Origin: CAVUXJ01 sp963814975
GTDB taxonomy: Bacteria; Acidobacteriota; Vicinamibacteria; Vicinamibacterales; CAVVIG01
NCBI GenBank assembly: GCA_963814975.1
Contig: CAWFFB010000021.1
Coordinates: 1 to 64,000 of the forward strand
Reading direction: 5' to 3'
DNA: 64,000 bases
A program made the translations under genes and the position numbers. This document shows positions 17,904-30,456 of this stretch, piece by piece. Positions within the stretch are counted from its first letter, which is position 1, and every line of letters starts with the position of its first letter. Under the pieces are notes generated by a model that had not been told where the DNA came from, made no database searches, and was given only the letters and a program-made list of their open reading frames with translations.

Positions 17904-19739
17904 ATGATCAAATTCATCGACGCTCTCGAGGAGCGCGTCCTCGTCTGCGACGGCGCGATGGGGACGATGCTCTACGCGAAGGGCGTGTTCATCAACAAGA
18001 GCTTCGACGCGCTGAACCTGACGCAGCCGGAGCTCGTGCTCGACGTGCACCAGGAATACGTCCGCGCCGGCGCCGACATCATCGAGACGAATACGTTCGG
18101 CGCCAACCGCATCAAGCTCGGGTCGTTCGGCCTGGCCGACAAGCTGCACGCCATCAACGTCGAAGGCGTGCGGATCGCGCGGCGCGCGGCCGGGGAGGAT
18201 GCCTACGTCGCCGGCTCGATCGGCCCGCTCGGCATCCGCATCGAGCCGTGGGGCAAGACCGGCGTCGACGAGGCGCGCGAGTACTTCCGCGAGCAGGCGC
18301 AGGCGCTCGTCGAGGGCGGCGTCGATCTGTTCATCCTCGAAACGTTCCGCGATCTGAACGAAATCGGCGCGGCGATCGACGCGGTGCGCGACGTGTCGCC
18401 GACCTGCCGATCATCGCGCAGATGACGACCGAGGAGGACGGCAACACGCTCGACGGCACGCCGCCCGAGCGGTTCGCGCCCGAGCTCGAGCGGCGCGGCG
18501 CGACGGTCATCGGCGTCAACTGCGCGGTCGGGCCGGCGCCGATGCTCGAGACGATCGAGCGGATGGAGGCCGTGACGCGACTGCCGCCTGTCGGCGCAGC
18601 CCAACGCCGGCAAGCCGCGCGACGTCGAAGGGCGCAACATCTATCTCTGCTCGCCCGAGTACATGGCGTCGTACGCGCGCCGGTTCATCCTGCACAACGT
18701 GCGCGTCGTCGGCGGCTGCTGCGGCACGACGCCGGAGCACATCCGGCAGATCAAGGCGGCGGTGCGGGGTGCTCACGCCGGCTGCGGCTACCGCGTCCGC
18801 GCCGTCGGCGCCGGAACACGCCAGCCGCCGCCGGTCACCGGCTCCGCCGGTGCCGCGCGAGCAGAAGTCGCGCCTGGCCCGCGAGCTCGCGCGCGGACGC
18901 GTTCGTGGTGGCGTCGAGCTGCTGCCGCCGCGCGGCTTCGAGGCGGAGCCGGCGATCCAGCGCGCCCGCGAGCTGAAGCGCTACGGCGTCGACGTCGTCA
19001 ACATTCCGGACGGCCAGCGCGCCGGCGCGCGGCTGAGCGCGCTGTCGCTGGCCGTGCTCATCGAGCAGCAGGCGGGCATCGAGACGCTGCTGCACTACTC
19101 CTGCCGCGATCGGAACCTGCTCGGGCATCCAGTCCGATCTGCTGGGCGCGCACGCCATGGGCCTGCGCAACCTGCTGCTCATCACCGGCGATCCGGGCCG
19201 CGTCGGCGACTATCCGGATGCCACCGCGGTCTTCGACGTCGATTCGATCGGCCTGACCAACGTCGTCTCGCGCCTCAACCAGGGCTGCGACGTCGGCGGG
19301 CAGGCGATCGGCGCGCCGACCGCCTTCCACATCGGCGTGTCGGTCAACCCGGCCGCCTCGAACCTCGACGAGGAGCTGCGCCGGTTCGACTACAAGGTCG
19401 AGGCGGGCGCCGAGTTCGTCCTGACGCGGCCGATTTTCGACGTCTGCGAACTTCGAACGCTTCCTGAAGCGCATCGAGCCGCGCGGCTGCCGGTCGTCGC
19501 CGGCATCTTTCCGTTCGAGAGCGTGCGGAACGCCGAGTTCATGGCCAACGAGGTGCCCGGCGTCACGCGTGCCCGAGGCGCTGATGGAGCGGATGCGGCG
19601 CGCCGACGGCCACGACGCCGCGGCGGCCGAGGGCATCGCGATCGCGCGGGAGATCGCCCAGCGTCTGCGCGCAATTGTGCAGGGCATCCAGGTGTCGACC
19701 GCGTCGGGAAACATCGACGCGGCGCTGGCGGTCGATTGA
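17904..19739 (+). CDS. Bifunctional homocysteine S-methyltransferase / 5,10-methylenetetrahydrofolate reductase (many frameshifts)
   Basis: Assembled over several frames this is a two-domain protein of about 610 residues. The N-terminal homocysteine S-methyltransferase domain has 'VCDGAMGTMLYAKGVF', 'GADIIETNTFGANRIKL', 'VNCAVGPAPM' and the zinc ligands in 'VGGCCGTTPEHI'. The C-terminal MTHFR domain has 'VNIPDGQRAGARLSALSLA', 'LHYSCRDRNLLG', 'LLGAHAMGLRNLLLITGDP' and 'FIFDV'-type strands ending 'GIQVSTASGNIDAALAV'. It would make methyl-THF and transfer the methyl group to homocysteine without a cobalamin domain, as in YitJ-type enzymes. Frame changes occur near 18,395, 18,590, 18,770, 18,890-18,925, 19,125, 19,450 and 19,570; most are one base and several sit in C or G doublets. 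Function would be lost if real. No SAM riboswitch is visible upstream. Confidence 0.85.
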
Positions 19740-19931
19740 TGGACTTCGCTGACGGTCCGGATGTATAGTCGCTCGGTTCGCTGTTCGGCGCAAACGAGCT
19801 CGAGCTGCCCGTAAGTCCATTGATCATGCGACGGCATCTCCTGAGGCTACTGATGGCTCTATTCGAGCCGCGCCGTACGCCGGAAACCGAAGAGTTCATG
19901 CGGATCCGACGCGGCCACCCGCGCGCTGTCG

Positions 19932-20557
19932 GTGACGGCGGTCGAGAACGACTTCGTCGCCGGCGTCTACGAGAAGCTCGCCTCGGTCTACGACTTCACG
20001 TTCGGTCCGACGCTGCACCCCGGCCGGCTGCAGGCGATTCAGCGGATGGGCATCCAGCCGGGCGATCGCGTGCTCGAAGTCGGCGTCGGCACCGGCATCA
20101 ACGCCGGCCTGTATCCGCGCGACTGCATCGGTCACCGGCATCGACCTGTCCGGCTCGATGCTCGAGAAGGCGCGCGAGCGCGTCGCCCGCAAGGGCATCA
20201 GCAACATGCGCCTGCTCGAGATGGACGCCGCCGACCTCAAGTTCGCCGACGACACCTTCGACATCGTCTACGCGCCGTATCTGATCAGCGTCGTGCCCGA
20301 TCCCGGTCGCCGTCGCGCGCGAGATGCGCCGCGTCTGCCGGCCCGGCGGCCGCATCATCTTCCTCAACCATTTCCGCAGCCGAATCCGCTGCTGGCCTCG
20401 ATCGAGCGTGCGATCTCGCCGTTCACCGTGCACATCGGCTTCAAGTCGGATCTCGACCTGCCGGCGTTTCTGGCTCAGGCCGATCTCGAAGCCGGTGTCG
20501 ATCGAAAAGGTGAACGTCCCGCGGATCTGGTCGCTCGTCACTTGTATCAAGGACTGA
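19932..20557 (+). CDS. Class I SAM-dependent methyltransferase (PmtA-like; several frameshifts)
   Basis: Coding begins with 'VAGVYEKLASVYDFTFGPTL', typical of phospholipid or ubiquinone-type methyltransferases, followed by the SAM motif I 'DRVLEVGVGTGINAGLYP'. Frame changes near 20,130, 20,305, 20,385-20,400 and 20,490 are needed to recover 'VTGIDLSGSMLEKARERV', 'FDIVYAPYLISVVPDP', 'RPGGRIIFLNHFRS' and the ending 'SIEKVNVPRIWSLVTCIKD', which stops at 20557. The start is uncertain: coding-like sequence (ATG at 19,853, MALFEPRRTPETEEF) precedes GTG 19932 in another frame, so the protein may begin there. A phosphatidylethanolamine N-methyltransferase role is suggested by similarity of the VYDFTFG start, but not proven. 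Confidence 0.75.
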
Positions 20558-20559
20558 GC

Positions 20560-22361
20560 GTGAGCCGGCCCTGGCTGGCTCTCGTCCTCGCGCTCTTCTG
20601 CCTGCCGCTGTTCATCGGTCTCGGACGCGAGGACGTTCGAGACGACGAAGCGATCTATTCCTTCGCCGTCGATCGCATCCTCGAAACCGGCGACTGGCTG
20701 CGAACCGAAGAGCAGTCCGAACGAGACCGGGGCCTTCCTCGAAAAGCCGCCGCTGAAGTTCTGGATCGTCGCCGCGCCGATTCGGTTCGGCCTGCTGCCG
20801 CACGACGAGTTCGGCATCCGCTTCTGGGACGCGCTGTTCGGCGGCGTCGCCTTCGTCTACGTGTTCCTGATCGGGTCGCGTCTCGCCGGCCCGTCTGCGG
20901 CGCCGTCGCCGTGCTGGTGCTGTTCGTGCACTGGCCGCTCCTCTTCGATCACGGCCTGCGCAGCAACAACATGGAGGCGGCGCTGTTCCTGTCCTACTGC
21001 GGCGGCGTCTATCACTTTCTTGGCCTGGGCCTCATCCGGACGCACGGCGGCGCGCAGCGCCCATGCCGCTCGCCGTCGGCCTGTTCTTCGTGCTCGGTTT
21101 CATGACGAAGTTCGTCGCGGTCGCGTTTCTGCCCGTGGTGCTTGGTATTGCCACGGTGGTCGTCCCCGAGTACCGCCGAAAGCTCAGACAGGACTGGCTT
21201 ATCTGGGCGGGGGTGGGCGCGGTCTGTCTGGGACTGGTTGCCCCGTGGTTCCTATGGGCCTGGCGACAGTACGGCAATTTCTTCTGGCAAACCATTCTCC
21301 GCGAAGCCGTCTATACACGATTCACGGTCTACCTCGATCCAGCACACGTTCAGCCTTGGCATTTCTACCTGACGGCCATGTACTCGCGGTTTACCACCTA
21401 CGGCTCCGCCGTGCTCGTGCTGGTGGGGTTGGCACTGCTGGCCGTGCAGACGGTGCGGCGCCGCTGGCCTGAAGGACTGATCATTCTTCTGTGGTGCGGC
21501 ATGCCGTTGCTGTTGATTTCGATGGGCACTTCGAAGCTCTATCACTATGTATATCCGTTCCTGCCGCCTTTCGCGCTTGCCGCCGGCTATGCGGTCGGGC
21601 TTGCATCCATGCTCGCGGCGGCACCGTTCAACCGGATCGTGCAGTCGCTTCAGGAGCACGCCGGTGCGCGCTGGCCGCGGGCCGTCGCGGCCGGGCGGCG
21701 TCCGGCGGTCCGGGCACTGCTCCTGACCGTTGCGGTGACGGCCGTCGGCATCGCCATCGTCACGCTTGCTCGAGGTCCCATCCGAATCACAATCGGGTCC
21801 AATGACGTGTTCAAGAGTTCCGGTGTGTTTCGTCCGCTGCTGATCGCGGTCGTCTTCGGTCTCGCCGCCGGTGCGGGGCGGATGGGGACAAAGGTGATCG
21901 TGGCCGTGCTGGTGATGAGCGCGCTGCCGCTGCCTGCCTACCGGCAATCGCTCGGCCGGTTGAATGCCGCCAAGCACCCGATGCGAACGGCGCGCGATTG
22001 CATCGCGCGAGTGCAGGCGCGAACCGCGGGCTTGCCGGGCGGGCTATACGTCGATGCTCCGCCGCCTGCCCTGCCGTACCCGCACTACTATTACTTCCGG
22101 ACCATCCGGCCATGGACCCGGTCCGAATCGCCCTCGCCCGCATCCTTGCAGCGCTATCTCTACGATCCGGACGAAATGCGGCCCATTCTCGTATGGGAGC
22201 CGACCTACCAGGAATTCAGGCATCGTTCGGATACGGCCGAGAAGCTGGCGCGCGACCACACCCCCTCGCCGTCGATGATCGTGTTCGAGGATATCGCCAA
22301 CAACCTTTTCCTGCTGCTGCCGGGCCCCTACGCGGCGTGCAGCCCAGAGTCAGCAGGCTGA
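20560..22361 (+). CDS. GT39/ArnT-like membrane glycosyltransferase (N-terminal frameshifts)
   Basis: It starts at GTG 20560, 2 bp after the previous stop. The N-terminal catalytic loop is recognisable: 'FIGLGREDVRDDEAIYSFA' (the D-x-D/E of GT39 enzymes), then 'LEKPPLKFWIVAAPIRFGL' after a frame change near 20,730. Further shifts near 20,895 and 21,055 lead into a clean 432-residue run with about nine TM helices ('VGLFFVLGFMTKFVAVAFLP', 'VGAVCLGLVAPWFLWAWR', 'GTSKLYHYVYPFLPPFALA'). Such enzymes move a sugar from a polyprenyl-phosphate donor to lipid A, protein or glycan on the periplasmic side. The adjacent GT2 could supply the polyprenyl-phosphate sugar. From 21,063 on there are no frameshifts at all. 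Confidence 0.85.
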
Positions 22362-22457
22362 TCGCGCGTCGCGTCCGCTTCGCGTCGCTGCAGGGCGCGT
22401 GCCTTGGGCGGCCTTGAAGCGAACGGAGTCGAGCGGCAGAGCCGGTCCCGATCGCCC

Positions 22458-23198
22458 ATGTCGCCGACAGAACCACTCACGCTTTCGATCGTCGTTCCGG
22501 CGTTCAACGAAGAGCGCCGGCTGGCGGCGACGCTCGCAACCTTATGCGATTACCTCGGCCGGCAGTCCTGGGACTGGGAGGTCCGTGTTGTCGACGATGG
22601 ATCTGGAGATGACACGGCGAGGATAGCCGAGTCGTTCTCGTCGACGCAGCCGCGAGTGGTGGTGCAGCGCGAGCCGCATCGGGGCAAGGGCGGGGCGGTG
22701 AAGGCGGGGCTGGCCGCCGCGGCAGGCGAGTACCGGTTCATCTGTGATGCCGACCTGTCGATGCCGGTGGAAGAAATCGGCCGGTTCCTGCCGCCGCTGG
22801 CCACCGGCTTCGACGTCGCAATCGGCAGCCGGGAAGGACGGCTCGCCCGGCGCGTCGGTGAACCGGCGTACCGCCATCTGGCGGGACGGCTCTTCAACTT
22901 CATGGTGCAGCGTCTGGCGCTCCCGGGGATCGAGGATTCGCAGTGCGGGTTCAAGATGTTCACGGCGAAGGCCGTGTCGGTCATCTTCCCACGGGTGAGC
23001 GTGGATGGCTGGGCGTTCGACGTGGAAGTGCTCACCATCGCACGGCAGCAGCGCCTCGGCGTGATTGAGGTGCCGATTGAGTGGCACTACCGCGACGATT
23101 CGCAGCTTTCCATTCTGAGGGACGGCGCCGGCATGCTTGGTGAGCTGCTGCGTATCAAGTGGCGCGCGCTCCGCGGCATCTATCGGGCACGCGGATGA
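22458..23198 (+). CDS. GT2 dolichyl/polyprenyl-phosphate glycosyltransferase
   Basis: The protein has 246 residues from ATG 22458. It shows the GT2 GT-A fold of the dolichyl-phosphate beta-glucosyltransferase type: 'LSIVVPAFNEERRLAATLA', 'VRVVDDGSGDDTARIA', 'HRGKGGAVKAGLAAAAG', the catalytic metal motif 'FICDADLSMPVEEI', and 'EDSQCGFKMFTAKAV' plus 'DGWAFDVEVLTIARQ', which are diagnostic of ALG5-like enzymes. It makes a lipid-linked sugar at the cytoplasmic face, the donor for GT39 enzymes such as the one just upstream and the one at 49.5-51.1 kb. No TM segment is needed. Intact. Confidence 0.93.
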   Translation: MSPTEPLTLSIVVPAFNEERRLAATLATLCDYLGRQSWDWEVRVVDDGSGDDTARIAESFSSTQPRVVVQREPHRGKGGAVKAGLAAAAGEYRFICDADLSMPVEEIGRFLPPLATGFDVAIGSREGRLARRVGEPAYRHLAGRLFNFMVQRLALPGIEDSQCGFKMFTAKAVSVIFPRVSVDGWAFDVEVLTIARQQRLGVIEVPIEWHYRDDSQLSILRDGAGMLGELLRIKWRALRGIYRARG

Positions 23199-23202
23199 CA
23201 TT

Positions 23203-23292
23203 TCAGATTCCGATTGCAGATGTGCAGATTGAAGGCGAAAACCGCTGCACGGACAATCTTCGATTCAATCTACAATCTGCAATCTGCAATGT
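23203..23292. repeat. Inverted word array (GCAGATT / AATCTGC)
   Basis: The left arm has CAGATT words (23,205-23,236) and the right arm has CAATCTACAATCTGCAATCT-like words (23,264-23,292). The arms are complementary over about 25 bp. It lies between convergent genes (GT2 forward, glycosyltransferase reverse), and its right arm overlaps the end of the reverse gene. Related words recur at 24,390-24,465. Confidence 0.6.
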
Positions 23293-24383
23293 CGAGTATC
23301 TGATCCGCCACGACCGTCGCTCCGTTGGTATCGAGCGTCGCGGGCGGGGGCGGCTGGCGCAGTACGCTGGTCACGGCATCGGTCCAGCAGCCCGTCCGCA
23401 GATCCTCCTGCGGAAGAAAACGGCAGCGCAGCACGCGCGGCATCTCGGCCACGAGCACGTCGTACTCCGCAAACCGGCCCCGCGAGGTATAGAGGAGCGC
23501 CGGGCCGTTCGCGATGCATTCCGAGACGATCCCGTAGCCGGGCTTGGAGACGACGACGTCCGAGGCAGCCACGAGATCTTCGTACTCCAGACCGCGGTCC
23601 GCGAGCAGCTGATTCGTGAACCGCCGCAGCCGGCCGGCCGACGCCGGTAGATCCGGCATCTCGTGGTCGGTCGTCACGAGGGTGAATGACGTAGTGCGGG
23701 CCATCTCGTCGTAGCGCAACCCGGAAGCGTGGCCGCCGAACGATACCAGGACGATCGGGGCGTCGCCGTCGATCGCCATCGCACGCCGCGCGCCCGTACC
23801 GTCCCAGTTTCGATCGCCGGGCGACCAGGGGAACGGTGCGGGTTACCGCCGCCATCGGCTCGAAGCCCCCGCCGAATGGCAGCCGCAACGCGTGAGTCGT
23901 GCACCGGTAGGCGTCGCGGATGAGAGCGAGCACCCCGGGCGCCAGGCGCTCGAACTGAGGATAGGTTTCGTAGATCCAATCCCAGGTGAAGTTCCCGAGC
24001 GCGACCGACGGAATATCCGTGAGCCCGGAGGCGGCAAAGGCCATTGGTGGCACATCGCCGACGATCACCGACGCGCCGGCGGCCCTCAGCAGGACGGCCT
24101 CGGCCTCGACGCGCCGGTCGAAATCGGCGTAGAAGCGCGCCGCGCGGCGAGCGGTTTCGTCCTCATCGAGATGCAGGCTGTCGATTTGAGCGACGCCGCT
24201 GTCCACCTCCGCCGACTGCAAATCGATCGGCCCGCGAACCGAACGCTCGAAGAACCATCGCGGCACCGATGTCCGCGCGACGATTCGCGTTCCGGGGCGT
24301 TTGACCAGGATGGTGTTGATGACTTCGATGTCGCGCGTCGCGTGGCCGAAACCATGGCCGGTCGTATAAAAAACGATGGTCAT
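23270..24383 (-). CDS. GT1/GT28-like glycosyltransferase (one frameshift)
   Basis: ATG 24383 starts 'MTIVFYTTGHGFGHATRDIE', the GHGFGHA donor-fold loop typical of MGT/MurG-like and arabinokinase N-terminal-like glycosyltransferases. The N-terminal domain runs to about residue 190 ('RTVPLVARRSKLGRYGRAA'). A frame change near 23,785-23,810 then leads into the C-terminal nucleotide-sugar domain: 'DAPIVLVSFGGHASGLRYDE', 'EYEDLVAASDVVVSKPGYGIVSECIANG' (the G-x-G/E donor-binding motif) and 'PALLYTSRGRFAEYDVL'. The acceptor is unknown. The end of the gene (ILDIADCRL) is encoded by the word array at 23,264-23,292, so the array has run into the coding end. Confidence 0.85.
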
Positions 24384-24387
24384 GGGA

Positions 24388-24468
24388 TGACTAAATCGCA
24401 GATTTCAGATTGCAGATTGAATCGCAAACTGGTTGGTAATCTGAAATTCAATCTGCAATTTCAAGTAC
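24388..24468. repeat. Inverted word array (TTGCAGATT / AATCTGCAATT)
   Basis: Left-arm CAGATT words (24,398-24,421) face right-arm AATCTGAAATTCAATCTGCAA-type words (24,438-24,462), complementary over about 20 bp. It lies between lon and the downstream glycosyltransferase gene on the minus strand and uses the same words as the array at 23,203. Confidence 0.6.
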
Positions 24469-24469
24469 T

Positions 24470-26822
<2,353 letters not shown>

Positions 26823-26890
26823 GGGTTCAAGGATAGTATGAGGCCTTGGGCCGTCTGTGTCTTCGCGCTCGATCATCGGAGCATGCACCC

Positions 26891-27580
26891 TCAGTACACG
26901 AATGGAATGACGCGCCACGGCACCTGCTGCTTGTAGCGCGTATAACCGGTCCCGAACGTCCGCTCGAGTGAGCGCTCCTCCCACGGCATGGCGATCATCA
27001 GATAGGTCGTGGTGATCGCGGCAAACGCGATGCGATCGCCGGTCATGTGGGCGGCCCCGAACACGATCAGCATCCACCCGAGATAGAGCGGGTGGCGGAC
27101 GAAACGGTACGGGCCCGCTATCTGCAGGCTCGCGGGTCCGCCGCTCGAACGGATGCCTGCCAGTTCCAGCGCGTCGATGCTGCCCACCGAGCGTGCGATG
27201 AGCCACACACCGGCCAGCTGGACGCCCGCGTGTGCGTATCTCGTCCAACCGGCCGCGTGATAGAGATCGCCGCCAATCGGCCGCCACGCAAGCAACCACG
27301 ACAGACCAGGAGCACGCTGGCCGTCCAGACGTAGACCGATCGGATCAGCCGAACGGGGACCGTTCTGGCCATCCACGTCTTGATGGAATCGCGGGCAAAG
27401 ATACTGTGGTGAGCGGCGAACGCGGTGAAGAGCACCGCGTCGACGAGCACGGTCTGCCAGAACGCGCGCACGGGAACCGGTGCGGGACCACCGGAACATG
27501 AACGCGTACGCGCACAGGACCAGCGAGCCGGCGAACGCCGCGCCGCCCAGCCAGACGAATACACGCTCCAATCGGGTCAT
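26891..27580 (-). CDS. Isoprenylcysteine carboxyl methyltransferase-like membrane methyltransferase (two frameshifts)
   Basis: It starts at ATG 27580 (MTRLERVFVWLGG). Frames change near 27,490 and again near 27,300. The reconstructed protein of about 230 residues has five or six TM helices and the ICMT/NnrU-type C-terminal signature 'IAGPYRFVRHPLYLGWMLIVFG' (GPYR-x-RHP-x-Y, in SAM binding) and 'EERSLERTFGTGYTRYKQQVPW' (E-E...F-G-x-x-Y-x-x-Y), typical of phospholipid and methanethiol methyltransferases of the PEMT/ICMT fold. A motif FAAHHSIFARDSIKTW in the middle segment fits the NnrU/MddA-like subgroup. The substrate is unknown. It precedes lon on the minus strand by 68 bp. Confidence 0.8.
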   Translation of the reverse strand: MTRLERVFVWLGGAAFAGSLVLCAYAFMFRWSRTGSRARVLADRARRRGALHRVRRSPQYLCPRFHQDVDGQNGPRSADPIGLRLDGQRAPGLSWLLAWRPIGGDLYHAAGWTRYAHAGVQLAGVWLIARSVGSIDALELAGIRSSGGPASLQIAGPYRFVRHPLYLGWMLIVFGAAHMTGDRIAFAAITTTYLMIAMPWEERSLERTFGTGYTRYKQQVPWRVIPFVY

Positions 27581-27722
27581 CTGGTTATCTAGTCATCTGG
27601 TCATGTGGCCGTCGGCTCATTGAATTGGGCCATCCGCGCCTGGCAACTGTTGAGGTGCTGAAGACCGGTCTCAATGACCGAATCGACTGACCAGATGTCC
27701 CAATGACCCGGTGACCAGATAC
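27578..27722. repeat. Inverted word array (GTCATCTGGT / GACCAGATG)
   Basis: The left arm (27,578-27,606) has GTCATCTGGTTATCTAGTCA-like words and the right arm (27,690-27,722) has GACCAGATGTCCCAATGACC and a further GACCAGATA. The arms are complementary with an 85-bp spacer. It separates divergent genes (methyltransferase reverse, ketosynthase forward) and uses the same words as 17,822-17,903. Confidence 0.6.
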
Positions 27723-27734
27723 GATAGTCCAGGC

Positions 27735-29014
27735 ATGCGTCATTCAGGGAATCCCTCAGTCGTGATCACCGGCATCGGCGTCGTCTCGCCGTTTGGCGTG
27801 GGCCGCGAGCGATTCTGGGATCACGTGAGCCGCGGCTGCAGCGGCACGCGCGCGATCACCGAGTTCGACGCGTCCGGGTTCGCCTGCCAGGTGGCGGCGC
27901 CGGTGCCGGGAGTCGGCATCGAGGACGTGCAGCCGGTCGAGGGCGACGACATCTGGGATCCTGGCTACCGCGCCGATCCCAAGCGGTACTCGCGCGCGGC
28001 GCTGATCGCCGTGATCGCGGCGCGCGAAGCGTGGATCGACGCGGGCTTGCGGATCGGCGAGCCGGAGCCGGCGTCATCATCGGCAGCGGCGGAGGCGGCA
28101 TCGACGTCGGCGAGCGACAGTACTACGACTTCTTCGTCGAGCACGGCCGGAAGGTCACTCCCTACGCGATCCCGATCTCGATCGTCGGGATGATGTCGAG
28201 CGAGATCTCGATCTCGCTGCGGCTGCGCGGCATCAGCCACGTGCTGTCGTGCGGCTGCACGAGCTCGACCGACGCCATCGGCTATGCGGCGGCGCTCATC
28301 CGATCGGGAGAAGCCGACGTCCTGCTGTCGGGCGGCGCCGACGCGTGCGTCACGCCGGGCATGATGTTCGGGTTCTCGCGCATGCGCGTCGTCTCGACGG
28401 CGTACAACGGGACGCCCGCCGCCGCCTCGCGCCCCTTCGATCGCGGGCGCGACGGGTTCGTGCTCGGCGAGGGCGCGTGGATGGTGGTCCTGGAGCGGGA
28501 AGATCGGGCGCGGGCCCGCGGTGCGACCATTTACGCGTCGATCGACGGCTACGGCTCGACCTGCGATGCGTACCACCGCGTGCAGATGGCGCCTGATGGC
28601 GAGGAAATCGTTCGCGCCATCACGCTGGCGCTCGAGCGATCCGGCCGTCCATTCGAGCAGGTCGGCTACGTCAACTATCACGGCACGTCGACAGTGCTGA
28701 ACGACGCCGTCGAGTCGCGATGCGTGCGGCAGGTGTTCGGGCCGCATGCCGATCGACTGCCCGGTTCGTCGGTGAAGTCGATGATCGGGCACCCGCAGGG
28801 CGCCAGCGGCGCGGCCGGCGTCGTCACCGCCGCCCTGGCGATCACCAGGGAGTTCCTGCCGCCGACCATCAATCAGTCCGATTCAGATCCGGGCTGCGAC
28901 CTCGATTACCTTCCGAATCACGGCCGGCCCGCGTCGATCGAGGCCGCGCTGTGCAACTGCCTGGGGTTTGGATCAAAAAACAGCGCGATCGTGATCGGAA
29001 GAGTTGACAGTTGA
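27735..29014 (+). CDS. Beta-ketoacyl-ACP synthase, KAS II type (one frameshift)
   Basis: ATG 27735 starts 'MRHSGNPSVVITGIGVVSPFG', a FabF-like thiolase-fold start. A frame change near 28,060-28,075 (between GEPE and AGVIIGSGGGGID) gives a full-length enzyme of about 426 residues. The catalytic triad is present: Cys in 'LSCGCTSSTDAIG', His in 'NYHGTSTVLND' and His in 'KSMIGHPQGASGA'. 'FDRGRDGFVLGEGAW' is the usual gatekeeper/dimer segment. It condenses malonyl-ACP with an acyl primer. No ACP, KR or FabD gene is adjacent; instead it heads a ketosynthase - flavoprotein - methyltransferase - mannosyltransferase run, so it probably serves a special lipid or polyketide rather than bulk fatty acids. 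Confidence 0.9.
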
Positions 29015-29064
29015 CGGTGATAGCGCTGCCGAACGCTGAACGCTGTGAACTGTCACTACTGAAC
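29003..29064. repeat. Inverted word array (GTTGACAGTTGAC / GAACTGTCACT)
   Basis: GACAGTTGACGGTGATAG (29,004-29,022) faces GAACTGTCACTACTGAAC (29,047-29,064) with GAACGCTGAACGCTG words between. It overlaps the last codons of the ketosynthase gene (GRVDS stop at 29,014) and ends 1 bp before the next ATG. Confidence 0.55.
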
Positions 29065-29065
29065 C

Positions 29066-30260
29066 ATGGATGATGTTCTCATCGTGGGGGCGGGGCCGGC
29101 CGGCGCCGTCGCTGCCACCCTGCTCGCGCGCGCGGGCGCGCGCGTCCGGGTGATCGACCGCGCCGCCTTCCCTCGCGACAAGCTCTGTGGCGACACCCTG
29201 AACCCCGGCTGTCTCGCGCTCTTGCGCAGGCTTCAACTCGACGGGTCCCTTGAAGGTGTCGGACTCGACGTGGCCGGCATGATGGTGACCGGCGAAGGAG
29301 GCGTTGCGGTTGAAGGCCGTTACCCACGGGATCTGCGCGGCCGGTCGATCCGTCGCCGCGATCTGGACTGGGCGCTGCTCGGGCAGGCCATGGCCGCTGG
29401 CGCGCTGTTCGAGCCTGGCGTCACCGTGCGCGAAGCGTTGGCGCTCGAGCGCGGCGGTGCCTGGATCTGCGGAGGCGTCGGGGTGGGACGGCGCGAATCG
29501 GCTCGCTGGCTGCGGGCGCGGGTGACAATCGCCGCCGACGGACGGCGGTCACCGCTGGCTTTCGGACTTGGCCTGGCCCGTCATCCGCGCCGTCCCAGGC
29601 GGTGGGCGATCGGCGCGTACTTCGAAACCGCCACCGACGACCGGCCGCGGTCGCATGGCGGCCGCGCGCCCTCAGGTACGGCCGGCGGCATTCTGGGGGA
29701 GATGCACATCCGGCGCGGCCGTTACATTGGCGTCGCGCCGGTGCCCGGCGGAATGACGAACGTGTGCCTGGTGAAGCCGTCGGCCGGTGGCGACGTCGCG
29801 CTGCGCAACCCGGAGTCGGCATTGCGCCTCGAGCTCGACGCCGATCCGGTGCTGCGCGATCGGTTTGCCGGGGCGCGACTGGCGGGCCCGCCGGTCGTGC
29901 TCGGTCCGCTCGCGGTGGACGTCACGGGCGCTTCAGTGGATGGCCTCCTGCTCGCGGGCGACGCCGCCGGCTTCATCGATCCGATGACCGGCGACGGCTT
30001 GAGCTTCGCGCTGCGGGGTGGCGAGCTTGCGGCGGCGGCGGCGCTTCGCGCGCTCGAACATGGCTGGGCGGGCGTGCACGCGCAGCTCGCCGCGGCCCGC
30101 CGCTGCGCCTTCGCCGGAAAGTGGCGCTTCAATCGCGCGCTGCGCTCACTGGTGGCCTCGCCGCTCCGGGGTCCGCGCCGCCGCGGCCGCGGCGCGCATC
30201 GTCCCGGGCGTCGTCCGCACGATCATCGCGCGGGCCGGCGATTGCGACCTTGCAACGTGA
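29066..30260 (+). CDS. Geranylgeranyl-reductase-family FAD-dependent oxidoreductase (C-terminal frameshift)
   Basis: ATG 29066 starts with a dinucleotide-binding motif 'VLIVGAGPAGAVAATLLARAG' (shown in part: VGAGPAGAVAATLL). Further family features are 'DRAAFPRDKLCGDTLNPG' (the F-P-R-x-K-x-C-G-D motif of GGR enzymes), 'GRSIRRRDLDWAL' and the second FAD motif 'LLAGDAAGFIDPMTGDGLSFALRGG'. After about residue 366 the frame is wrong; changing frame near 30,165-30,175 gives a normal ending 'VRAAAAAARIVPGVVRTIIARAGD' (in parts) and a stop at 30260, about 397 residues in all. These enzymes reduce or oxidise prenyl or polyketide chains. It follows the ketosynthase by 51 bp and probably acts on its product. 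Confidence 0.85.
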
Positions 30261-30419
30261 CAACGACGATCGCCGCGGAGACCGACGAGCACGCAGACCG
30301 GCGTTGGCCCGGCGATTTCTGCGACCGCGGCGTCGTTCGCTCAGATCGCGGTGGATTCCTCTTGCCGAATTCTGCGATCTCGCGCGCTCCGCGGTGATCG
30401 TTGCAAGCGTCTAGCATCC

Positions 30420-30456
30420 GTGTTCACTTGCAGACTTGAGACTCCAGACTTGAGAT
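30420..30456. repeat. One-armed word array (CAGACTTGAGACTC)
   Basis: Two to three GACTTGAGA words at 30,427-30,456, the complement of the TCTCAAG family. They directly precede, and probably supply, the TTG start codon of the next gene. Confidence 0.5.
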
